From contig JAKPFT010000040.1 in assembly GCA_029551285.1 (NCBI GenBank), forward strand, positions 1-50,077: DNA of 50,077 bases, written 5' to 3'. Below the pieces are notes generated by a model. It was not told where the DNA came from. It made no database searches and saw nothing but the letters and a program-made list of their open reading frames with translations. Numbering within the stretch: the first letter of the stretch is position 1; every line of letters begins with the position of its first letter. This document shows positions 34,571 to 43,356 of this stretch, in pieces. The DNA is from a bacterium (GTDB lineage: Bacteria > Ratteibacteria > UBA8468 > B48-G9 > DSTR01). A program made the translations under genes and the position numbers.

Positions 34571-34576
34571 ATTATA
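34571..34576 (-). promoter_or_regulatory. Putative -10 box for nif3-like gene
   Basis: A perfect TATAAT on the minus strand lies about 49 bp upstream of the ATG at 34522. No good -35 is present at 16-18 bp, so the promoter may be weak or activator-dependent. Confidence 0.4.
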
Positions 34577-34719
34577 CCCCAGCGCCACCCGGTAGCAGAA
34601 GAACAGACCCTCATATCTGGGCAAATGTTTTGTTTATCTCGGGTTCGGAAAAGCGGGAGGCAAGGAAAAATAGTAAAGAATAGGTTTGACCCGGGACAGC
34701 TTCAAACCCAGAAATAAGA

Positions 34720-34734
34720 GGGCAGTTTCTGCCC
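34720..34734. other. Small perfect hairpin in a gene-free gap
   Basis: GGGCAG, TTT and CTGCCC form a perfect six-pair stem with a three-base loop. It lies in the 300-bp gap 34526-34828 downstream of the AddA-like gene. It lacks a U-run on either strand, so it is at most a Rho-assisted end or an mRNA-stabilising 3' stem. I see no gene in this gap. Confidence 0.35.
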
Positions 34735-34828
34735 CCTACCCAGTCCTCCTTTCTTGTTGACACCGCGGACTTTTCCAGGAATTTAGAGCGGGTAAATCGC
34801 AACCAGCAATCAAGTACCTTCCGGGTGC

Positions 34829-37414
34829 TTACTCCGCAACGGGGACTAAGCGGCCCTCGTCAAGAATGACCAGGGTTCCGGTTATCTGATAACCGGGGAA
34901 AATTTTTCTTGCCGCTGTCAGATAAAGGTTCATCTGACGCTGACTTTCTGCTCTCCCGGCAGACAACTTGTAATCATAAACATGAACTGTCTGGCCTTCC
35001 ACAATAATCCGGTCAATCGTGCCGTGAATAATCCTGCCGTTATCGTCAACAACGAAAGGAACCTCAGCCAGGGAACCTGGCCGCGGAAGGACAATGGCCG
35101 TTACCTGAGGATTCGCCAGCAGGCGCTTTAATGTCCGGCGAAGGTACTTTGACCAGAACATCCTTTTGCGCCATGGCCCTTTCCCGCAGTAAAAATTGAG
35201 ACGTTGCCAGATAGCGCTTGCCTGCCAGGGAAGTTTTCCCCGGGAGACCTCGCAGAGAATCCGGTGAAGAAGTTCCCCGGTTCTGGTCCACCAGAAATCG
35301 CTGGCCGGCGCCTCTATTCTGGAAAAGGAAGTAACTGTCGCTGGAAAGGAAACGGGCAACTTTTCTACCCGGGTCGGCGGACCATGTTCGGCCAGAGCAC
35401 ACACACTAACTGTTTCCGCAGCCAGCGGAGGGTAGTCAGCGGCAACTGGTTTAACCTGAAAAATCCAGGGACTGTTTCTTTTTTCAATCCCGGAAAGAAA
35501 AAGGTACTGACTGGCTCGGGTGACGGCTACGTAGAAAACACGCTGCTCTTCCGGTGCCAGCATCTGAGCAAAAAGCTTCCTTTCTTCCGGGCTCGTCTCT
35601 CGCTTCAGCACGAAGAAATAGGGAGACTGACCCGAGAGATTTTTTTCGTAAAGAAGCTGGGAGTGCTCGCTCAGACGTCCCTCTTCCAGACCGATGAGAA
35701 AAACTGCAGGAAACTCCAATCCCTTGGCCGCATGAATGGTCATCAAACGCACGGCGTTTTCACCTTCGGAAAAGATATCGGCCTTGGGTTCGGTGACACT
35801 ACGACAGGCTCTTCTCAGGTTTTGAGCCACCTCAAAAAGAGAAAGTGAGGGTTTCATTTCCAGAAGGCTGAGGAACTTTTCCACATTGGCCTGCTGCTGG
35901 GTGGAAAGCTCCAGGCCAAATTTTAGTTCCTTGAGTATTTCTTCCATCAAAACAGGTAGAGAAGTTCCGGATAACTTCTGCCGCCAGGCAGCCAGATTTT
36001 CTGTGTCTACGGGAAAATGGTTGTATTTCAGGTTCCAGCAAGCCATTTCATCAGTTGGGTCAGCCAGCGCAAAAATTAAGGAAAGAAGAAAACGGATTTC
36101 TGGCTCCTGGTAAAAACCAATTCCACCCAGTACAAGAAAGGGAATGCCACTTGCCCTGAGGGTCTTTTCCAGCAGGGGTAAGGCTGGACCGCGCCGCCTC
36201 ATCAGAATGGCTATGTCCCTGAAGGTGATGGGCCTGGTGCTGCCATCACGTTGATGCACCAGGGCGCCGCTTCTTACCAGGTGGCAAATTCGTGAAGCCA
36301 CCCATTCCAGTTCCCTTTCTTTGTCAGTCGCCTCCGGGAAAAGGCAGATTTCAACCGCTGAATTTTCCCTGGTGAAAAAAAGACTGGGGTTAGGTTCCAG
36401 TTTCTGCGTGTCCCAGGGAGAAGTGTTCTCAAAAAGACGGTTGATGAAGTTAATCACCTCGGGAGAACTCCGCTGACTTACAGAAAGGGTCTCCCTTTCT
36501 ACCTGGTTGCCAAGAAAATCCAGAGCCCGGTCAAAGATATCACTTTCTGCGCCACGGAATCCATAGATGGACTGTTTTCGGTCGCCGACCAGGAAAAGGC
36601 CATAGGAGCTCCCGCTTTCGGCTCTGGCCCCCTGGCCGGAAAGCCACTCCTCGCTCAGCGCTCTGATGATTTCCCACTGTAGAAGGTTGATATCCTGAAA
36701 CTCGTCTACCAGAAGGAAGCAGATATTCTCGTCAAAATCTTCAAGAACGACCATGGCCGACGGGTTCTGGGTAAGCAGAAGGTAGCTCAGGCACTCCAGG
36801 TCGTTAAAATCAAGGCCAGAACGCTCTCGCTTCAGCTCGTTATGAAGTGACTTAATTTCCCGGTAGAGGGCAAAAACCTGGCTGGTTAAAACCTCTGGTC
36901 GGGGCTGGCCGATAAAAGTGTGGGGATGACACCTGTAGAATTGCTGCCAGAGATTCACCAGGCTGGGAAGAGAAAGATGTTTGGTAAGAGAAAGCAAGGC
37001 ACGACCGGGCCGGGGCTGACTGAGATAACTGCTGACCGCCTCGTCAAAAAGCCGCCTGGCTTCTTCCTCCTCAACTACGGTAAAGAAAGGGTCAATCTTC
37101 AGGTGGAAAGAAAACCGCTGCAGGAGAGAACGACAGAAGGAGTGAATGGTGGAAACTCTCAAACGGAGAAGTGCGTTTTCCATCTCCAGACGACCCCAAT
37201 CATCAAGGCTTTCTGTGAGAAGACTCATCTTGCGCAAAATTCTTTCCTTCATCTCTATGGCGGCTTTGTCAGAGAAAGTGACAGCCATAATCTTCGGAAG
37301 CGACCGGGCGGGATGGTTCTTATCCACCAGAGAAAGGAAGTACTGAGTCAGATGATGGGTCTTCCCTGTTCCGGCTGAAGCTTCAATCACCCTGAGCTGA
37401 AGTTTAGCAGGCAT
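34829..37414 (-). CDS. UvrD/Rep-family helicase-nuclease, AddA/RecB-like
   Basis: This 861-residue superfamily 1A helicase is fused to a RecB-type nuclease domain. Walker A is ASAGTGKTHHL (12-22), motif II is FLLVDEFQDINLLQW, motif III is VGDRKQSIYGFRGAESDIF, motif V lies around MTIHAAKGLEFPAVFLIGLE and motif VI is VAVTRASQYLFLSG. At the C-terminus HGTIDRIIVEGQTVHVYDYK and a QxxxLY helix (QRQMNLYLTA) form the PD-(D/E)XK nuclease. It should resect double-strand breaks for RecA together with the adjacent AddB-like protein. At 861 residues it is compact (AddA is often about 1,200). The ATG at 37414 overlaps the AddB-like stop by 11 bp. A longer frame to 37579 lies wholly inside that gene and is rejected. 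Confidence 0.9.
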   Translation of the reverse strand: MPAKLQLRVIEASAGTGKTHHLTQYFLSLVDKNHPARSLPKIMAVTFSDKAAIEMKERILRKMSLLTESLDDWGRLEMENALLRLRVSTIHSFCRSLLQRFSFHLKIDPFFTVVEEEEARRLFDEAVSSYLSQPRPGRALLSLTKHLSLPSLVNLWQQFYRCHPHTFIGQPRPEVLTSQVFALYREIKSLHNELKRERSGLDFNDLECLSYLLLTQNPSAMVVLEDFDENICFLLVDEFQDINLLQWEIIRALSEEWLSGQGARAESGSSYGLFLVGDRKQSIYGFRGAESDIFDRALDFLGNQVERETLSVSQRSSPEVINFINRLFENTSPWDTQKLEPNPSLFFTRENSAVEICLFPEATDKERELEWVASRICHLVRSGALVHQRDGSTRPITFRDIAILMRRRGPALPLLEKTLRASGIPFLVLGGIGFYQEPEIRFLLSLIFALADPTDEMACWNLKYNHFPVDTENLAAWRQKLSGTSLPVLMEEILKELKFGLELSTQQQANVEKFLSLLEMKPSLSLFEVAQNLRRACRSVTEPKADIFSEGENAVRLMTIHAAKGLEFPAVFLIGLEEGRLSEHSQLLYEKNLSGQSPYFFVLKRETSPEERKLFAQMLAPEEQRVFYVAVTRASQYLFLSGIEKRNSPWIFQVKPVAADYPPLAAETVSVCALAEHGPPTRVEKLPVSFPATVTSFSRIEAPASDFWWTRTGELLHRILCEVSRGKLPWQASAIWQRLNFYCGKGPWRKRMFWSKYLRRTLKRLLANPQVTAIVLPRPGSLAEVPFVVDDNGRIIHGTIDRIIVEGQTVHVYDYKLSAGRAESQRQMNLYLTAARKIFPGYQITGTLVILDEGRLVPVAE

Positions 37415-40091
37415 GGCGACAGTATGGAAAAAAGGGACAGCGAAGACATTCCTGATGGTTGTCTGCCCCGGGTAAAAGTTTTCCCTGGCGGAGGCTGTCC
37501 GCAAGCTGTTCCAGATAGGTCTCAACACCGTTGAGATAACCCAATTTCCTCTCCCGTTGATATTTCTTTTCCGGGTCACCAGATTCTTCCTGGTAGGTCA
37601 GATGCCAGATGGCAGCGCTATATTTTTTACCGGTGAGTTTTTCCATTGCCCAGACATAAAGCGGTATCTGGAGATGGTGGTTGGTGGTAAAGTCATACTC
37701 AGTATAGGAAGGCGGAGGTGTCACCCCAGTTTTGAAATCAATAATTTCAAGGATGGTCTCCCTGGAGTTTTTTTCAATCCGATCGACTTTCCCGCGCAGA
37801 CACCAGGAGGCTGTTTCTACCTGGAAATCTTGCTCCACAGCCACGACCACCCTGCCTACGTGAGCGGATAAAATTTTTCTCACCCGGGCAGTCACCTCCG
37901 GGAGCCTCTGCTCAAGAATCTCCTTTATCAGGCCGCAGCAGCGGTGTTCTTCCTGATAGGCAACCGCCAGTAACTGCCGGACGCGGTTTTCAAAAAACTC
38001 AGTCCAGCCCTGGATAGTGCTCTCGGTTATCTCCTGCTGGCACTGCTGACGACCAAGTTCCTCCAGAGCGGTGTGGACAAGATGGCCCCAGAAAGTGGGT
38101 ATTTCTTCCACTGCTGGAATCTGGTAGGGCGTCAGGCCCGCAATTTTTTCCAGAAAAAAGCGGTAAGGGCATTGCAGTAATTTCTCCAGACCATTAACTG
38201 AAATTTTAAGTTTCCTCCCGTCGGAAAGTGCGCCCAAAACCTTCTCCCAGGAGAAATCATCGGTGAACACTTTCCCGACAGCTGACTTGAAAACCGGTCG
38301 GGGCCAGATTTCATGCTGGAAGGAGTTAAGCAAAATGGATCTCATCTGGGGTTTCCCCTGATGGGTGGCCGGATAGGAAAAATAGACATTCTCGTTCTCG
38401 TGCAGAAGACGATACAGATCAAGTCTTTCCCGGGCCAGTCGCCGCTGGTAAGTATCAAGATTAAGTTCTGCCTTAAGCCTGTCCGGCAAAAAAATGTCCA
38501 TTCTTCTAACAGACTGAGGCAGGGCCTCTTCCGTAGCCCCTCCGATGATGCACAGTCTTTTCTGAAGGCCGGCTGTTTCCTGAACCCCGGTAATTTTTAC
38601 CCCGCTTCCGCGCCCTTTCTCAACCTCTATCAGAGAAAGGGCCTGCTGAAGGAAGCCGGTCAACTCTCTCCGGTGAAGTCTTAAGGAAGATTCCAGTTCC
38701 ACCAATAGTTGTTGAAAAAGATACAAAATCTCCGGGTCGCCGGGGTTCCACTGAAGTTGTTCCGCGGTCTTCTCCAGGAGGCGGCACCATCGTTTCAGGG
38801 TAGCAGTCGAAGTGTCGTTGATCTCCTGGAGAAGTCTTTTCAGCAAGAGCAGGACGCTGTCTGTTTCCCGGTCAAAATCTTCGCGGAAATAGCCGGTACT
38901 GGAACATCGCTCCCGCGAAAACCGTGAGAAATCTTCGCAGTTAGATTGCTGGCAAACCTTAAGAAAGGGACTGGAAATAATGGCCATCAACCTTTCCCAG
39001 GAAAAAGTGTCAACCAGACGAAACAATTCCAGGAGGATGCTCACTGAGGGTTCCTGGTCCAGAGCCAGCCCAGGAATTATTTCACACGGCACCTGGTACC
39101 GGCCGAAAAGACGCTTGACCAGTGGCCGGTACTTCAGCATTTCCGGAAAAACAACCAGACAGTCTTCAGGGCAGCCGTCGTTGTGTTGGCGCAGGTAATC
39201 TCCAATCAAGGAAATAATGCCCTTGACCTCCTCTTCCATTGAAGCAAACTGAAAGCAAATAGGTAATTTTTCAGCTGAGTTGAGGGACAGATGTTCCTGC
39301 TTCCAGGATAAACCCTCGTGCAGGGTTCTCATGGTATCCGAAAGCATATATGCAGCCACATCAACCGGGACACCAGCCCCGTCGGTGAAAGATAGAATCC
39401 CTGATGGCATTTGACGCAAAAGAGAGAGAAGGAAATCCTGCTGGTAGGCTGGAACCTCGTAAACTGCCTCCACCAGAAAGGAGGAATAAGGCAGAAATTT
39501 CACAAAGGGGATGGCCTGGCGATAGATATCTTCAGGGTCCATTAATTGTTCCTTTTCCAGGTCGTTCTCATAAGCCTCCATAATCTCCAGGGCAGCAAGA
39601 GCCTGCTGACGACTTTCCTCATACTTCCAGGAATAGTGACTGACGGTTTGGCGAATTTCCTCAAGATGAAGATTTCGTGTGTGCACCTTTATCTCCTGGA
39701 TAAAATTGCTTACGGAAAGGGAAAGACCGGAGAAGGAATGTCTTCCCGAGGCCAGGCGATGCCGGCGGACAAGTTTGGCCACGCGGGTGTATTTTTCCAG
39801 TCTGGAAATGAGTCTTCTGGGTGAGTTTTCCTCCACTAACTTCTTAGCCAGACTTTGAAGGGTAAAACAGTCCGGTGGTAAATTTACCCGCAAGACTTTA
39901 AGGAGTGTTGTCTTAAAGTCAACAATTTTACTGACATGAGTAGTCAGATAAAGAAGCGATGGCCAGTCCTGGCCGGCAAGGTAATGCTTGAGAACAAACT
40001 CTGTCTTACGTGGAAAGGAAAGTGGAAACAGGAGCAAACGACGGCCTGGTTCCTTGAATAATTTGGTGGCTCTGGTAGTCTGTGCTATCAT
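37404..40091 (-). CDS. AddB-like PD-(D/E)XK exonuclease with Fe-S cluster motif
   Basis: This 895-residue protein has an inactivated-helicase-like body and a C-terminal nuclease. ISVNGLEKLLQCPYRFFLEK near residue 625, LRGKVDRI and ILEIIDFKTGVTP near 775-800 make the PD-(D/E)XK active site. The Cys in LLQCPYRF together with CLRCPFFPYC (CxxCx5C) near the end match the AddB 4Fe-4S staple. The N-terminal Walker A position reads FPLSFPRKTEF and lacks the GxGKT loop, so ATP binding is probably lost. It acts with the AddA-like protein in break resection. The ATG at 40091 follows AGGGCAATT and is divergent from the acyltransferase gene. Confidence 0.85.
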   Translation of the reverse strand: MIAQTTRATKLFKEPGRRLLLFPLSFPRKTEFVLKHYLAGQDWPSLLYLTTHVSKIVDFKTTLLKVLRVNLPPDCFTLQSLAKKLVEENSPRRLISRLEKYTRVAKLVRRHRLASGRHSFSGLSLSVSNFIQEIKVHTRNLHLEEIRQTVSHYSWKYEESRQQALAALEIMEAYENDLEKEQLMDPEDIYRQAIPFVKFLPYSSFLVEAVYEVPAYQQDFLLSLLRQMPSGILSFTDGAGVPVDVAAYMLSDTMRTLHEGLSWKQEHLSLNSAEKLPICFQFASMEEEVKGIISLIGDYLRQHNDGCPEDCLVVFPEMLKYRPLVKRLFGRYQVPCEIIPGLALDQEPSVSILLELFRLVDTFSWERLMAIISSPFLKVCQQSNCEDFSRFSRERCSSTGYFREDFDRETDSVLLLLKRLLQEINDTSTATLKRWCRLLEKTAEQLQWNPGDPEILYLFQQLLVELESSLRLHRRELTGFLQQALSLIEVEKGRGSGVKITGVQETAGLQKRLCIIGGATEEALPQSVRRMDIFLPDRLKAELNLDTYQRRLARERLDLYRLLHENENVYFSYPATHQGKPQMRSILLNSFQHEIWPRPVFKSAVGKVFTDDFSWEKVLGALSDGRKLKISVNGLEKLLQCPYRFFLEKIAGLTPYQIPAVEEIPTFWGHLVHTALEELGRQQCQQEITESTIQGWTEFFENRVRQLLAVAYQEEHRCCGLIKEILEQRLPEVTARVRKILSAHVGRVVVAVEQDFQVETASWCLRGKVDRIEKNSRETILEIIDFKTGVTPPPSYTEYDFTTNHHLQIPLYVWAMEKLTGKKYSAAIWHLTYQEESGDPEKKYQRERKLGYLNGVETYLEQLADSLRQGKLLPGADNHQECLRCPFFPYCRHAC
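40063..40091 (+). promoter_or_regulatory. Putative promoter for the acyltransferase gene
   Basis: TTGGTG (40063-40068), a 17-bp spacer and TATCAT (40086-40091) lie upstream of 40142. The -10 overlaps the start codon of the divergent AddB-like gene, so the two transcription units would overlap. Confidence 0.45.
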
Positions 40092-40141
40092 AATTGCCCT
40101 GGGATTTTGCTGGTTTCCGGTGGCGTCAGGAAATTCTGCCT

Positions 40142-41038
40142 ATGAGAAAAATCTACAAGTCGTTAGTTCGTCTGAGCATAGCCCTTGGTATTTACGGTGC
40201 TTTCTGGTTTGTCTGGCTGCTGCCTGTGTGCACTTATGGCCCACTCAGTTTAATCCTGGGTACTACTGGCTATTATACCATGCGGTTGAGCCGGCGCCGC
40301 ATTCTGGCCAACCTGTCCCTTGCCTTCGGAAATTCCCGTTCAGAAAGCTGGCGCCAGAGAACCTGCCGGAGACTTCTCCAGGAAATTGTCCGTAACGCCA
40401 TTGAGATTATTGCCTGGAGTAAGTCACGAGGTCAGGCTGTGGAAAAGTGCGTGTCGGTGACCGGGGCGGAAAGGTTGAGCCAGGCCCTCCAGGAAGAAAG
40501 AGGGGTGGTGGCCGTGTGCGCTCATCTGGGCAATTTCCCGGCGTTACAGATTAAACTTCTCCGGATGGGTTTTCCCATGAAAGTCATTATCCGCAATGCC
40601 ACCAATGTCTATCTGAACCGTCTCTGGGCCAGGATGATGACCTGCGTTGGCATGCGCTACATTTATAAGGCTGACCTGCGCCGAGCCATTGAGGCTTCCC
40701 GGCAAAGTCTGCGGCAGGGAGACTGTCTCTGCATCTATCTTGATCAGCATGCCGGCAATGGTGTCAGGGCTCCTTTTTTTGGTCATCAGGTGATGGTGCC
40801 GGTAGGGGCGGCGGTTCTCTCCAGAAAGTACCAGTCACCGGTGGTGGGTATTTTTACCTTTCGGGGAGCTAACGGTCGTCACCAGGTGGTAATTGAAGGA
40901 CCCTACCGGCTGCAGCGGACAACTGACGCTGAAGCTGACATCAGGGCTAACACGGCCCTGTTTATCAGCCGCGTGGAAGCATATGTGAGACAGCATCCGG
41001 AGCAGTGGTTCTCCTGGGTGCACCGACGCTTTCGCTGA
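40142..41038 (+). CDS. LpxL/HtrB-type lysophospholipid/lipid A acyltransferase
   Basis: This 298-residue protein has one N-terminal membrane helix (LSIALGIYGAFWFVWLLPVC) followed by the LPLAT domain. RRRILANLSLAFG, CAHLGNFPALQ, IRNATNVYLNR, GDCLCIYLDQHAGNGVRAPF, VPVGAAVLSRKYQSPVVG and a final HPEQWFSWVHRRFR match the HtrB/LpxL late acyltransferases, which add acyl chains to lipid A or related lipids at the inner membrane. In the HX4(D/E) catalytic motif the acid position is Pro133 (H128-LGNF-P). This is a departure from LpxL, and I have the impression that some family members share it. ATG 40142 has a loose AGGAAA upstream; an ATG at 40094 would be nearly leaderless. Confidence 0.85.
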   Translation: MRKIYKSLVRLSIALGIYGAFWFVWLLPVCTYGPLSLILGTTGYYTMRLSRRRILANLSLAFGNSRSESWRQRTCRRLLQEIVRNAIEIIAWSKSRGQAVEKCVSVTGAERLSQALQEERGVVAVCAHLGNFPALQIKLLRMGFPMKVIIRNATNVYLNRLWARMMTCVGMRYIYKADLRRAIEASRQSLRQGDCLCIYLDQHAGNGVRAPFFGHQVMVPVGAAVLSRKYQSPVVGIFTFRGANGRHQVVIEGPYRLQRTTDAEADIRANTALFISRVEAYVRQHPEQWFSWVHRRFR

Positions 41039-41064
41039 GACCACCAATAATTCCGGGAAACAAC

Positions 41065-41643
41065 CTAACAAAACCTTTCCACGATGGCCATGGCTGCAGC
41101 AGAGAGAAAACCAACCGTGAGATTATCATCAAGGTTAATCGGCAACGACTCCAAAATAGCGGCCAGCAAAAAACCGGTGATCAGGCTTAACGGATGAAGT
41201 GGCAGAAATAACTGCAATCCAGCTGCAGCCAGCCCATTGCAGGCCAGCGCACCAAGAAATCCTTCCACCGTTTTACCCGGGAAAAAACTATGTTTTCCCC
41301 AGGTGGTGCCAACCATGGCACTGCCGGCGTCACCCCAGGTCAGAAAAAAAAGGGCGGCAATGGCAATCGCCCTGGGGAAGACCAGAATGGTAAAAAAACA
41401 GGCTATCATGAAGTAGCTTTCCCCCAGTAAAGACCTGCTTGCCCTCTTGAAAACGCTGAAGCGATTTAGAAGATAAGACCAGACTGTGGGATGGGCATAC
41501 CGCTCATATTCCAGGGCCAGAGAAAGTGTCAGGAAAAAGGAAGAAAAAAAAAGCGGTAAGGTGACATCCTGGACCAGCAGATAGATTCCCGGAAAAAGTG
41601 AACCCACCAGGACGCGGTAAAGTTTTCGTTTCCAGATTACCAC
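41065..41643 (-). CDS. Diacylglycerol/polyprenol kinase-like (SEC59/CdsA-fold) membrane protein
   Basis: This 192-residue protein has about six hydrophobic segments. The core FFLTWGDAGSAMVGTTWGKH followed by GKTVEGFLGALACNG resembles the 'D..A...G...G....gK..eGs..g' motif of dolichol/phytol kinases and CDP-diglyceride synthases, and ESLPINLDDNLTVGF matches the C-terminal Asp motif. It probably phosphorylates an isoprenoid or lipid alcohol at the membrane. The start appears to be GTG at 41643, 3 nt past the plsY stop, with GAGG about 10 nt upstream. Its placement behind plsY supports a lipid role. It is last in the Gfo/Idh-plsY operon. Confidence 0.8.
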   Translation of the reverse strand: MVIWKRKLYRVLVGSLFPGIYLLVQDVTLPLFFSSFFLTLSLALEYERYAHPTVWSYLLNRFSVFKRASRSLLGESYFMIACFFTILVFPRAIAIAALFFLTWGDAGSAMVGTTWGKHSFFPGKTVEGFLGALACNGLAAAGLQLFLPLHPLSLITGFLLAAILESLPINLDDNLTVGFLSAAAMAIVERFC

Positions 41644-41646
41644 AGT

Positions 41647-42219
41647 TCACATCCTCATTTCTTTGAGGACCTGGTAGTTAATGCTCAGGGCCGTGATGAC
41701 CAGCAGCAGCACGCATCCAGCCAGACTGAAAAACTGCTCACGGGGGTAAAGCAGGAGCATACTGAGCAGGAAAATAACCAGACCCTGCACTATAACTGTG
41801 ATTGACCTTGGGTTGAGTTTTTGAATCAGAAACCACAGAAAAATAGCCAGAGGAAACAATCTGGGCATGATGAACAGAATTACCGCTCCCATACACGCAA
41901 CTCCTTTACCCCCCCTAAATTTCAGGAAAATTGAGTAACAGTGACCCAGAATGGCTGCTATTCCTACCAGAGTTAGAAAGACAGGATGTTCCACGCCCAG
42001 CCTGCGGGCAAAGGTCAGGGCGACAAGGGTTTTGGTGACATCGCCTGACCAGACCAGGACTCCCCACTTTCTTCCAAGAGTTCGCGCCACATTGGCGGCT
42101 CCCGGATTTCCATCCCCCAATTTTCTGACATCTTCACCGGTGAGAGCATAAACAATCAGGTAAGCAAATGAGATACTACCTAACAGGTACCCTGAAACCA
42201 GAGCGACTCCGAATTTCAT
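41647..42219 (-). CDS. plsY: Acyl-phosphate:glycerol-3-phosphate acyltransferase
   Basis: This 190-residue integral membrane enzyme makes lysophosphatidic acid from acyl-phosphate and glycerol-3-phosphate, the first step of phospholipid synthesis. All three PlsY motifs are present: GYLLGSISFAYLI near residue 10, GDGNPGAANVARTLG near 36 and GHCYSIFLKFRGGKGVA near 92. There are about five transmembrane helices. The ATG follows GGGGAAGAAAAAAG. It sits between the Gfo/Idh oxidoreductase gene and the polyprenol-kinase-like gene. Confidence 0.96.
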   Translation of the reverse strand: MKFGVALVSGYLLGSISFAYLIVYALTGEDVRKLGDGNPGAANVARTLGRKWGVLVWSGDVTKTLVALTFARRLGVEHPVFLTLVGIAAILGHCYSIFLKFRGGKGVACMGAVILFIMPRLFPLAIFLWFLIQKLNPRSITVIVQGLVIFLLSMLLLYPREQFFSLAGCVLLLVITALSINYQVLKEMRM

Positions 42220-42261
42220 CTTTTTTCTTCCCCGGTGATTACGGCAACGCTTTCTGCCAGG

Positions 42262-43242
42262 TTATGGTACCGGAACCTTTACCGGTGAACCGGTCTGAAA
42301 TGATTTCAGAACCGAAAGAGAAACAGCCAGCGACTTCAATCCCTCCCGATAGCTGGCTTTCACCAGGTGCGGATTGTTCTTACGGACAGCCTCCACAAAG
42401 GCGGTATCCTGGGCTAACATCGGGTCAAGCTTACTGGTATAAACTGTCCTGGTATGGCCGCGGTCCACCGTAAGACACCCTCCTTCCAGGGTCAAAATTA
42501 GATTCTGGCAGATGACCTCCACCCCGCTGTAATACCCGGTCCACAACCAGGTGCAGGAAAGGTTGCCGATGACCCCGCTGGCAAAACGCATAACTGTGGT
42601 AGAAGCATCTTCCACATCGTACTTTTCGTAGAGCTTGCGGTTGATGCCTTCAAAGGAATAACCGAAGACCTCAGAAATGTCACCGGCAAGATACCTCATC
42701 ATATCCACCGTATGAGTGGCCTGCTCTACCAGCTGTCCGCCGGACAGACTTTTTTGAGAATACCAGCCACGACCAGCACCAGGTACACAGCCGAAGTATT
42801 TACCTCGCACCAGCCCGATACGTTCCCGGGAAAGGATCGCTCGGCCACGTTCCACCGTATCGTACGCCCGGAGAACGTAACCCACACCCGTAGTCAATTT
42901 TCTTTTTTCCACGGCCCGGTCAATCTTAGAGGCAGTTTCAAGGTCCAGGGCGACCGGTTTTTCCACAAAAAAGGGTATTCCTTTTTCCACACAGAGCAGC
43001 TCCATTTCTCCGTGGGCAAAAGGCGGCACACAAATGAAACAGGCGTCCAGAGAAAATTTTTCTAACATCAGCCGAAAATCCGTAAAGAACTGGCCTCCAT
43101 ATGAGCCGGCCGCGGCAGCAGCCTTCTCCTTCACTGTATCGCAAAAGGCCACCAGTTCTACTCCTCTTATCTTACTCAACCTGGCCATATGAGCGCCGGC
43201 GATACCCCCGCAGCCAACAAAACCAATTTTTACCTTCTTCAT
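42262..43242 (-). CDS. Gfo/Idh/MocA family oxidoreductase
   Basis: This 326-residue NAD(P)-dependent sugar/polyol oxidoreductase has Rossmann loop GFVGCGGIAGAHMARL (8-23), the EKP motif in IPFFVEKPVALDLE near 90-103, and the active-site His in GGQLVEQATHTVDMMRYLAG near 170-189. It is shorter than and clearly diverged from the copy at 9657-10859. The ATG follows CGGAGGGAAA. A well-formed promoter lies directly upstream. It heads the operon with plsY, which is an odd partner; there is no obvious lipid role, so co-transcription may be positional. Confidence 0.92.
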   Translation of the reverse strand: MKKVKIGFVGCGGIAGAHMARLSKIRGVELVAFCDTVKEKAAAAAGSYGGQFFTDFRLMLEKFSLDACFICVPPFAHGEMELLCVEKGIPFFVEKPVALDLETASKIDRAVEKRKLTTGVGYVLRAYDTVERGRAILSRERIGLVRGKYFGCVPGAGRGWYSQKSLSGGQLVEQATHTVDMMRYLAGDISEVFGYSFEGINRKLYEKYDVEDASTTVMRFASGVIGNLSCTWLWTGYYSGVEVICQNLILTLEGGCLTVDRGHTRTVYTSKLDPMLAQDTAFVEAVRKNNPHLVKASYREGLKSLAVSLSVLKSFQTGSPVKVPVP

Positions 43243-43281
43243 TTTCCCTCCGCATTGGAATGAGTGCTACCTTCAAAAGTT

Positions 43282-43311
43282 ATTTTACCCCTGCCGCTAA
43301 GTTCAGGGCAA
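43282..43311 (-). promoter_or_regulatory. Sigma-70-type promoter for Gfo/Idh-plsY operon
   Basis: On the minus strand TTGCCC (43311-43306), an 18-bp spacer and TAAAAT (43287-43282) precede the ATG at 43242 by about 40 bp. Its -35 box lies one base from that of the divergent pyrK promoter. Confidence 0.6.
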
Positions 43312-43312
43312 C

Positions 43313-43341
43313 TTTAGAGAAACCGCCTTTCATGATAGAAT
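43313..43341 (+). promoter_or_regulatory. Promoter for the pyrK operon, very short leader
   Basis: TTTAGA (43313-43318), a 17-bp spacer and TAGAAT (43336-43341) predict transcription from about 43348, only about 9 nt before the pyrK ATG. No ribosome site is visible in that space. No attenuator or PyrR-binding leader is present. Confidence 0.55.
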
Positions 43342-43356
43342 GACATCAGCAAGAAC

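Noticed and set aside
34757-34785. TTGACA with 17-bp spacing to AATTTA as a plus-strand promoter
   Set aside because: The -10 match is poor and it points into the 3' end of the convergent AddA-like gene with no plus-strand gene to drive.
34829-37579. 916-codon version of the AddA-like gene
   Set aside because: The first 55 codons lie inside the AddB-like gene and add unrelated sequence before the Walker A region. ATG 37414 gives a normal N-terminus.
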